This document shows positions 21,593 to 30,436 of a DNA stretch of 64,000 nt, one piece after another; positions within the stretch are counted from its first letter, which is position 1; the number at the start of each line of letters is the position of its first letter. The translations under genes were made by a program, and so were the position numbers. Under the pieces are notes generated by a model that made no database searches, was not told the origin of the DNA, and saw only the letters and a program-made list of their open reading frames with translations. Source of the DNA: Pleurodeles waltl (taxonomy: Eukaryota; Chordata; Amphibia; Caudata; Salamandridae); contig NC_090438.1 in NCBI RefSeq assembly GCF_031143425.1, forward strand, positions 775,755,138 to 775,819,137. Direction: 5' to 3'.

Positions 21593-21628
21593 GACAGGGC
21601 TGACTTAACCCTGCTCATAGCCACTGAT

Positions 21629-23034
21629 GTGGGGCAGGAAGAAGAGAGTGACCCTCTCCCTGACCTCTTCTCCACCACTGAAGCTGATGGCTTAGTGGAG
21701 GGAGTTGTGCTTGCAGATTACCTTACTGCTGAGGACAATTGCATAAATCTTTTAGATCAGTTATCTGACCTCTTCTCACTGATCCCAGGTACAACTACCA
21801 GATCTACTAGATCTAGGAGTGATTGAACCTTCTGAAAGTCCCTGGGCTAGCCCAGTGGTGCTTGTCCCCAAACCTCAAAGTAAAGATGGTAAAAAGGAAA
21901 TGAGGTTTTGTGTGGACTACAGAGGTCTCAATCAAGTAACCAAAACTGATGTTCACCCTATACCCAAAGCAGATGAGCTGATAGATACTCTGGCTTCTGC
22001 CAAGTATCTAAGCACTTTTGACTTAACTGCAGGGTATTGGCAGATTAAATTGTCAGAAGATGCTAAGCCTAAAACAGCATTTCCAACCATTGGAGGGCAC
22101 TATCAGTTCACTGTTATGCCCTTTGGAATGAAAAATGCACCTGCCACTTTTCAGAGGTTGGTGAATACAGTCCTCCTAGGATTGGAAGCCTTTAGCGCAG
22201 CATATCTAGATGAAATAGCTGTCTTTAGCTCCACCTGGGATGATCACCTGGTCTACCTGTGGAATGTTTTGGAGGCCCTGCAAAAGGCAGGCCTCACTAG
22301 CAAGTCTTCAAAGTGCCAGATAGGGAAGGGAAAAGTGGTTTATCTGGGCCACCTGGAAGGTTGGGAACAGATTGCACCACTGCAGGGGAAGATCCAAACC
22401 ATTATAGAATTGGCTCCCCCTACAGCTCAAACCCAGGTGAGAGCCTTCTTAGGCCTCACAGGGTACCATAGGAGGTTCATTAAGAACTATGGCACCATAG
22501 CTGCCACTCTTAATGACCTCACATCCAAAAAGATGCCTAAAAAGGTATTATCGACAGCTAGCTGTCAAAAGGCTTTTGATGAGCTCAAACAGGGCATTTG
22601 CTCTGCACCTGTCCTAAAAAGCCCTTGTTACTCCAAAAAAATTCATAGTCCAGACTGAATTAGGGGTAGGGGCAGTTCTATCAAAGCTTAACACTGAGGG
22701 CCAGGATCAACCTGTTGCTTTTAGCAGCAGGAGGTTGACCCCTAGAGAAAAGCGTTGGTCTGCCATAGAGAGGGAGGCCTTTGATGTGGTCTGGGCCCTG
22801 AAAAAGTTGAGACCATACCTGTTTGGTACTCACTTTATTGTTCAGACAGACCACAAACCTCTATTATGGCTTAAACAAATGAAAGGTGAAAACCCTAAAT
22901 TGTTGAGGTGGTCCATCTCCCTACAGGGAATGGACTATACAGTGGAACCTAGACCTGGGAGTACTCACTCCAATGCGGATGCACTCTCCAGATATTTCCA
23001 ATCAGACAATGAAGACTCATCTGGGCAAGGTTAG
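21629..23034 (+). pseudogene. Element A reverse transcriptase and RNase H
   Basis: After an acidic linker (21629-21826) the RT reads IEPSESPWASPVVLVPKP, RFCVDYRGLNQVT, FDLTAGYWQI and FGMKNAPATFQRL. The catalytic box is YLDE rather than YLDD, so the second Asp is lost. RNase H (22735-23034) has QTDHKPLLWL and ends HSNADALSRYF. A one-base shift near 22650 separates the domains. A deletion near 21790 removed sequence between the linker and the RT start. The RNase H stop is only about 15 bp before the polypurine tract, so nothing else follows in pol. Confidence 0.9.
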
Positions 23035-23049
23035 CCTTATTGTCCCTCG

Positions 23050-23067
23050 TTTGGGGGGGGGGGGTTG
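23050..23067 (+). other. Polypurine tract of element A
   Basis: TTT plus a G13 run sits directly before the LTR start TGTAGC at 23068. Fragment B has the shorter equivalent TTTGGGGGGC. It would prime plus-strand synthesis. The G-run is expanded here. Confidence 0.75.
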
Positions 23068-26008
23068 TGTAGCAAAGTACTATCTTGCCTGGCATGTTAC
23101 CCCCATTTTTACATGTATGTAAGTTTGTTTTTGACTGTCTCACTGGGATCCTGCTAGCTAGGACCCCAGTGCTCATAGTTTGTGGCCCGAATGTGTGTAT
23201 CTGTGTAGTAACTGTGTCACTGAGGCTCTGCTAACCAGAACCTCAGTGCTTATGCTCTCTCTGCCTTTAAAATTTTCACTATAGGCTAGTGACCATTTTT
23301 ACTAATTCTAATTGGCACACTGGAACACCCTTATAATTCCCTAGTATATGATACCTAGGTACCCAGGGTATAAGGATTCCAGGAGATCCCTATGGGCTGC
23401 AACATTTCTTTTGCCACCCATAGGGAGCTCAGACAAATCTTACACAGGACTGCCACTGCAGCCTGAGTGAAATAATGCACACGTTATTTCACAGCCATTG
23501 GCACTGCACTTAAGTAACTTATAAGTCACCTATATGTCTAACCTTCACTTGCTGAAGGTTAGGTGCAAAGTTACTAAGTGTGAGGGCACCCCTGCACTAG
23601 CAAAGGTGCCCCCACATAGTTCAGGGCCATTTACAGGGTCTTTGTGAGTATGGGGACGCCATTACATGTGTGCACTACATATAGGTCAATACCTACTAAT
23701 ATGTAGCTTCACAATGGTAACTCTGAATATGGCCATGTAACATTCTAAGATCATGGAATTGCCCCCCATTACAAATATGGTATTGGGGAGCCAATTCCAT
23801 GCATCCTGGGGGCTCTACCATAGACCCACAGTATTGCCAAACCAGCTCTCTGAGGCTTGCACTGCAGCTACAGCTGCTGCCACCTCACAGACAGGGTTCT
23901 GCCCTTCTGGGGTCTCGGCAGCCCAGCCCCAGGAAGGCAGAACAAAGCATTTCCTCTGAGAGCAGGGTGTTACACCCTCTCCCTTTGGAAATAGGTGTTA
24001 CAGGCTGGGGAGGGGTAGCCTCCCCCAGCCTCTGGAAATGCTTTGAAGGGCACAGATGGTTCCCTCCTTGCATAAACCAGTCTACACCGGTTCAGGGATC
24101 CCTTCTCCCCTGCTCTGGAGGGAAACTAGACAAAGGAAAGGGGAGTGACCCCTCCCCTGTCCATCACCACCCCAGGAGTGGTGCCAAGAGCTCCTCCCAG
24201 AGTGTGCCTGGGTTTTGCCATCTTGGATTCCAAGGTGGTGGGGCACTCTGGGAGCATCTGAGTGGCCAGTGCCAGCAGGTGACATCAGAGCCCTCCCCTG
24301 ATAGTTGCTTACCTGGCTAGGTGACCAATCCCCCTTTCAGGGCTATTTAGGGTCTCTCTCTTGGGTGGTTCTTCAGATTCAGATTGCAAGACTCCAGCAG
24401 AAATCCTCTGCATCCTTTACTTCACCTTCTACCAACGGAACCACAGCCGAACCCTCCAGGAACTGTACAAACTGCAATAAAGAAGCAAATACGACTTCTG
24501 CAACACTGTATCTCCAGCTCCTGCCAGCAACTGCAACTGTTTCCAGGTTGTGCATCTTCCAAGGACTGCCTGTCTTCAGCCTTCACCAGAAGAACCAAGG
24601 GAATCTCCTGTGGAGTGACGGAGTCACTTCCCTGCTTCAGCAGGCATCTCTCTGCAGCGACGATCGGTGGCGTGGGTCCCCTCTCCAGATGACAAGTGTG
24701 AATCCAGCAACATGGATGGCAAACTAAAGTGACCCCAACAGTCCCAAGGTCCAGCTGTCCAACTTTGGTGGAGGTAAGAGCTTGCATCCCCACGCAAGAC
24801 AGTACCCATGTGCACCCCATGACTTGTGGCTGCCAAGGCTTGTGTGCGACCTTCCAAGAAGTTCTTTGTACACAGCACAGCTTAGGCCCCCAACACTCCA
24901 TCCTGTGATCGACAGCTTCCTGAGTGTTTCTCTAGCAGTGAGGGATCCCTTTGTGTCATGCTGCGTGGGCCTCCATTTGCACCTTCTTGCATGATGTCTG
25001 GTCTTCTGTGGGCTCTCTGAGTTGCTGAGAGCCCTCTCTGTTTCCCCTTCCTGGGTGGAGGCCACCAGGTCCCTCCTGGTCCCGGGCAGAGCCATTTTCC
25101 GCTAACCGCCAGTTCTGAGTGTGCCAAGGCTTGTTGGCAGAATCCAGCAACGCAAATGACTACAATCATCCATCCGGCATGGGACATCTTCTGTACCAAC
25201 AAGGAACCCACATCCGTCTTCTTGGGTGCATAACTGACTTTGTCTTCTCACCGGTGGTTCTTCTTTTGCACCTTCATCCAGGTTAGCAAGGGCTCCTGTT
25301 CGCCCTGGACTCTTCAGTGCTTCTTGGACTTGGTCCCCTTCTCCCATATGTCTTCAGGTCCAGGAATCCATCATTGGTGTCTTGCAGTCTCTTCTGGTCC
25401 TTGCATAATCTTCTATCACAACTTCTTGTGTGTTTCAGGGAACTTACTGTGATTTACTCCTGTTTTCCTGGGCTCTGGGGTGGGTTCTATCACTTGCCTT
25501 TTGTGTTTTCTTACACTCCCACTGCCCCTCTACACACTACACACTACACTTGCCTAGGAGGGAAACCGACTTTCGCATTCCACTGTTTTAGTATATGTTT
25601 TGTGTTCCTCTAGGCCCATTGCAACATATTGTAATTTTCACTATTTGCACTGTTTTCTAACTGTTTTTTACAGCTATTTCTGCATTCCAGTGTATATACT
25701 GTGTATATTACCTACCTCCTAAGGAGTATAGTCTCTAATGTATTTTTGGCCTTGTGTCACTAAAAGTAAAGTACCTTTATGTTTGTAACACTGAGCATTG
25801 TCTTTCATGTGTGTGAGTACTGTGTGACTACAGTGGTATTGCAAGAGCTTTGCATGTCTCATAGATCAGCCTTGGCTGATCAGCTACAGCTACCCCTAGA
25901 CAGCCTGGCTTCTAGACACTGACTACATTTCACTAATAAGGGATAATTGGACCTGGTATAAGGTGTAAGTACCTTTGGTATCCACTACAAACAAGACCAG
26001 CCTCCTAC
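23068..26008 (+). repeat. 3' LTR of element A (about 2.94 kb)
   Basis: It starts TGTAGC after the polypurine tract and ends CCTAC at 26008, where other copies have CCTACA. It aligns by eye with 4134-7314 from about 23150 on, without the 453-bp insertion. The TATA-like TATTTAG is at 24344; the poly(A) signal is degraded. It contains no real gene. Confidence 0.9.
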
Positions 26009-27177
26009 GCCAGTATGCCAATTTCGGGTGAAATAATGGGTTACCAGTATGCAATGACAGAATTTATAGAGGAGAGATAACATAATCACTGGGGTCCTGG
26101 GTAGCAGGACCCCAGTGAACACAGTCAAACACACTGACATGAGGCAGAAATTGGGGGTAACATGCCAAAAAGAGGGTACCTTCCTACAGCCCCCCAAACG
26201 AGGGACAATAAGGCTAACCTTGCCAAGATGAGTCTTCATTGTCTAAGTTGAGATAGCTGGAGAGACCATCTGTATTGGAGTGGTTACTCTCAGGTCTATG
26301 TTTCACTGTAAAGTCCATCCCCTGTAGGGAAATGGACCACCTCAACAATTTAGGGTTTTCACCTTTCATTTGTTTTAACCATGAGAGAGGTTTGTGGTCT
26401 GTTTGAACAATGAAATGAGTCCCAAAGAGGTATGGTCTCAACTTCTTCAAGGCCCAGACCATAGCAAAGGCCTCCCTCTCTATGGCTGACCAACCTTTCC
26501 TCTAGGGATCAACCTTCTCCTGTTAAAAGCTACAGGTTGATCCTGGCTCTCTGAATTTAGCTGTGATAGAACTGCCCCAACCCCTACTTCTGAAAAGTCA
26601 GTTTGGACTAAAAACATCTTGGACTAGTTTGGGCTTTTTGGGACAGGTACAGTACACATAGCTCCTCAAAAGCTTTCTGACAGCTAGCTGTCCACAATAC
26701 CTTTTAGGCATCTTCCTTGAGGATAGGTCATTAAGGGGGGCAACAATGGAGCCATAGTTTTTAATGAACCTCCTATAATACTCATTGAGACCAATAATGG
26801 CTCTGACCTGCGTCTGTGTTGTAGCGGGTCTGTGTTGTAGCGGGAGACCAGTCTAAAATAGTCTGGATCTTACCCTGTAATGGTTCAATCTATTCTCCAC
26901 CTACCAGGTGTCCCAGAGAAACCACCTTCCCCTGCCCTATCCGGCACGTTGAAGCCTTGATAGTGAGGCCTGCCTTTTGCAGGGCCTCCAAAACTTTCCA
27001 CAGGTAGATCAGGTGGTCATCCCAAGTGGAGCTGAAGTCAGCAATATAATCTAGATATGCTGCACTAAAAACTACCAGGCCTTGGAAGACTGTGTTCAGC
27101 AACCTCTGAAAAGTGACAGGCTCATTCTTCAAACCAAAGGGCATAACAGTAAACTGATAATGCCCTCCAATGGTATT
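26009..27177 (-). mobile_element. Fragment B of a related LTR retrotransposon, inverted
   Basis: On the minus strand the order is RT, RNase H, polypurine tract (26189-26199) and the first 180 bp of an LTR (26188 down to 26009, starting TGTAGGAAGGTACC). The LTR is cut at ATACTGG, exactly where the 3' LTR of A ends. The RT end is cut at 27177 by an ATTGT-rich repeat. The sequence is close to A and C but a separate subfamily by its LTR. Confidence 0.8.
26214..27165 (-). pseudogene. Fragment B reverse transcriptase and RNase H
   Basis: RT palm at 27144-26890: MPFGLKNEPVTFQRLLN, then YLDY where YLDD is expected, then CRIGQGKVVSLGHLVGG. RNase H at 26462-26214: FIVQTDHKPLSWLKQ, ending near DGLSSYLN. 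Frameshifts and stops lie between. A and B have both lost the second catalytic Asp, by different changes. Confidence 0.8.
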
Positions 27178-27790
27178 GTACCGTATTGTATTGTATTGTA
27201 ATAGTATTTATATAGGGCTTACGACCCCTGACGAGGCGTCAAAGCGCTTTTTGGGGCATAGCACGCTACTCCAGAACCCAGGAGGAATTAATGGTGGATT
27301 AGTATAGAGAAATATAAGTACAGTTTTAGTATTATTATAAGTTAATTCGAGCAGAGTATATGTGAGTTTGTTAGTTGGATTGACTAAAGTAATGGAGGCA
27401 TAGAGGAGGGAAGAATCCAGAAGTGTTAATTGGGAGTTTATAGTAATAGGATGAGGCTTGGGATGAGTAAAGGAGAGATGTAGGGGGGGCGAGTCTGTGG
27501 AAAGGGTTAGGGAGATCATAGTAGCAGGAGGGGTTTTGGATGAGACAAAGGTGAGATAAATGAGAGAGAATTTAGTAGGGTTGTTTGGGAGATCATAGAC
27601 TGAGAAAGTAGTAAACTGACGTTTGGGGTGACCTAGATGTGGAAGAGAAGGGAAGAGTCTAGGCAGGATTATTTTGGAGATGAAAGTAGTAGAATGGGTT
27701 TGGGATGAGTCAGAGTGGGGATGGAGGATAGATTGCTAGAGACATGACATAGGGTGATAAGTAGATAAGGTAAAGCTTACAAGAGAGTAA
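27178..27790 (-). mobile_element. LINE 3'-end-like fragment with pentanucleotide tail
   Basis: Read on the minus strand the segment ends in GCCCTATATAAATACTATTA followed by repeats of ACAAT (27178-27210). It resembles the GCGCTATATAAG plus (CATAA)n end of the plus-strand LINE piece at 34163. That pattern fits CR1/L2-type 3' ends. The remaining 500 bp have no recognisable coding sequence. Confidence 0.4.
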
Positions 27791-28317
27791 ATTTATATTA
27801 TTTTTATTTATTTAAAATGTTATTTATAGATATATATACTTTTTTTTAATCATTATTTGTATTTTTATTTAATTTATTTATTTATTCATTATTGTTATTA
27901 TTTTCTTCTTTTACTTCAATTTACTTATCTATAATTTGAATTTAATTTTTTTCTCTAGTACAGTAGGTCTAGAGTAATAAATAAATATATATGTAAATAG
28001 ATAGTAAGGGAATATATGTTCACGGAATATAATAATGGGTATAATAATATGATATAAAAGTAGTATTGTATAAACACAGACTTTCAAGATTTGTAATATT
28101 TGAAGTTAATTATTAAGTGTACTTTACTTTTCTAACATGTATTTTTTTCCTCAATTTTTGAATAATGAAATGCTTATGATAATAAAACATTTGATCAGTG
28201 TGATATAAAAACGAGATGAAGGATTCATAAGTATCTAATATAACAACTTATCTAAGAGCTATGCAATGATCTATGAACATGTTAAGCGTAGAAGCATAGA
28301 ATAACATACACATATAT
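27791..28317. other. AT-rich spacer, no gene seen
   Basis: Strongly A/T-rich sequence with TTTATT runs and no conserved frame. It precedes the first Penelope-like coding segment and may include that element's 5' region. A (CA)-rich patch lies at 28310-28365. Confidence 0.5.
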
Positions 28318-29602
28318 ATGTATTTACACACACCCACATACACACATGCATACACACACAAGTCTAAAAAACAACAGAAATTACATAGAGATATAGGTGA
28401 CTATGAGAGTGGAAGGATCCTGGCTTTCACCAGGAAATTCGATCACCTTTATAAATCATCCTCGACTAATTACCCATTACAGGAAGGACAATCTATCTTT
28501 GAAAGTGATGTGGAAAGCACAAGGGAGTCTGATACTCCTAGCTCTACGGAAAGTGAGAAATCTATTGAGGAAATTACTAACAAACCAGCAACTTTTTTAG
28601 ACGAATATCGCCTGCTGCGTCACGGCAGGCAAATTTCCAAGAACCAGCAGGGACAAATTTCAAACTACAAAGGCAGGACATCGGGCCGAAGAGGAAGACG
28701 GGCGGAGCAAGAAGAGGCGAGAAAGACTTAGAAATCACAACAAGAACAGACTTCACTATGGGGCAAGTGGGAAAAATAACAAGAAGCTCCAATCTACAGA
28801 CATAATGGATATTAACATGGTGAATAAAACGATTGTAAATTTATCCAATTTTGTTCTATCTGAGAGTGATAAATTGACATTATCAACAATGTTTATCAAA
28901 TCCTTGATGAGTTAAATATCACATATGATTTATCGGTTCCAACTGGTTTTAAACCCAAATCAACCTTTTTTCCTATCATGAATCATGATAACATTGATAC
29001 ATTTTACGACATGGTGGTTAAAGATTTAATTCAATTTCGTCATAAAACTTGGTTTAAACCTAGATGTAATCAGAACTTGACACAATTGCAGAGATCTTTG
29101 ATTACAAAGTTGGTTGATGATAAGGATACAGTTGTCTGTCCCGCTGATAAGGGTGGAAATATAGTACTTATGGACAAACAAAAAGACATTGAGTAGGCTA
29201 TGCGTCAACTGAATAATACACAATTTTATTTAGGTTACCACCAAAGAGGCATATACTAATATTGTTACCGGAATTTGGCAGTTGTTGATGGAATGGAAAG
29301 ATAAAGGTCTGCTGGTATGGGAAGAATATTGCTTCCTTAAAAGAGATTTCCCTAAATTACCTGTTCTGTACATCCTTACTAAAATTCATAAAAGTGAAAT
29401 CAATCCTCCGGGATGACCTATTGTATCCTCATGTGGCAGTGTACTTGAAAATGTCTCTAAATACGTTGATCACTTTCTGAGAGAATTTGTTGTTAACTTA
29501 CCTTCATATGTCCGTGATACTAAGGATTTTTTAAGCAAACTGGATGATATCGTATGGGAAGATGATTTTTTGTTGTTGACATTGGATGTTAACTCTCTAT
29601 AT
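28318..29602 (+). pseudogene. Penelope-like protein, N-terminal region and first RT motifs
   Basis: 28380-28731 is a charged N-terminal region (ESDVESTRESDTPSSTESEKS, basic RRGRRAEQEEARK). 28978-29196 carries the Penelope RT motif VVCPADKGGNIVLMDK. Then LYILTKIHK (about 29370), NPPG-stop-PIVSS (29415, probably CGA to TGA) and FLLLTLDVNSLY (29567-29602), RT motif A. Several stops and shifts lie between. The frame is cut at TAT, 29602, and continues in phase at 36433. Confidence 0.8.
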
Positions 29603-29887
29603 GAAAACAAGTTACTTACCTGTAACTACAGTTATCCAGTATTGGTATCTTTCATAAATTCACATGCTTGAATCATCCCCGTCGTCGAAGTGGGAGTCCC
29701 ACGGTACATAAAATAGCAATAATTAACAAAAAAAATTGTTTTTGCCATAGGCTATAATGGAGACAGCAATTGCTCATATAGCCTATCCATGTCCTTTTGT
29801 GAAAGGACCCAAACCTGCCTGCTGTCCAATCAGGCACCAGCACCCTCTAGAACCTTCTCCAGAGAAGCTCCCTTCCTCAGATTTTCC
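29603..29887. repeat. DIRS left terminal repeat with unique extension
   Basis: 29631-29887 is the inverted copy of 36179-36432, about 255 bp with few differences. 29603-29630 (GAAAACAAGTTACTTACCTG and on) is an extension found only at this end. The left copy reads GTATTGGTATC where the right reads GTATTGGATC, which lets the two ends be told apart. Confidence 0.85.
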
Positions 29888-29952
29888 AGCACGAGAGTGA
29901 AAAATTATAACCTGAGAGGAAATGCGACCATCAAAGGGGAGGAGGGTGGGTC

Positions 29953-30059
29953 GCATGTGAATTTATGAAAGATACCAATACTGGATAACTGTAGTTACAG
30001 GTAAGTAACTTGTTTTCTTATCCAGTATTGGATCTTTCATAAATTCACATGCTTGAATC
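29953..30059. repeat. DIRS internal complementary region (circle-junction template)
   Basis: 29953-30016 is complementary to the left terminus, including its unique extension and its GATACC variant. From 30017 to 30059 it matches the complement of the right terminus, including the GGATC variant. The junction is 30016/30017. In the DIRS-1 model this region templates joining of the ends into a circular intermediate (established knowledge). Confidence 0.85.
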
Positions 30060-30235
30060 TGAATAGTCAGCAGTACTGTTGATAAAACATTATATCCAAC
30101 GTGGACGGAGGGTGCGAGCATGAAGACCCTCTATCTCCAACATAAATAGTTAACTCATACATTTTTCATCGTAAGCTTCAAAGGAATATAGATACTTCTA
30201 AGTACATGTACACATATACTGAACATTCATGTTGT

Positions 30236-30299
30236 AAATGCCGATATACACATGTATATACATATATATATACATATACATATATATACAAATATACAT

Positions 30300-30346
<47 letters not shown>

Positions 30347-30350
30347 TACA
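30236..30350. repeat. TA/CA microsatellite inside DIRS 3' region
   Basis: Runs of (TA)n with TACATATA variants lie between the internal complementary region and the recombinase stop. The long pure TA run is about 30308-30339. The region around it (30060-30436) has no gene. Confidence 0.8.
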
Positions 30351-30436
30351 TATTACATAACCATATAGAAGTATAATAGAAATCACGGTTATTTGCATCT
30401 CAAACCCTTTCTATATAACTAAGGAAAGGTCTCACC

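Larger units (their letters stand above)
4134..26008 (+). mobile_element. LTR retrotransposon A, Ty3/gypsy superfamily with Gmr1-like domain order
   Basis: Two long LTRs (4134-7314 and 23068-26008) flank a primer-binding site, gag, protease, integrase, reverse transcriptase, RNase H and a polypurine tract. Integrase (20567-21592) lies before reverse transcriptase (21819 onward), unlike canonical Ty3/gypsy elements. The 5' LTR lacks its first part and abuts the LINE array at 4134. The 3' LTR abuts an inverted related fragment at 26009. Gag carries a probable solo LTR with a Harbinger inside it, and the 5' LTR carries a small hairpin element. Frames are broken throughout, so it is dead. Confidence 0.9.

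Noticed and set aside
27190..27300. Possible small RNA gene in the segment with TTATATAGGGCTTACG
   Set aside because: It resembles a LINE 3' end read on the minus strand; no RNA gene boxes are evident.
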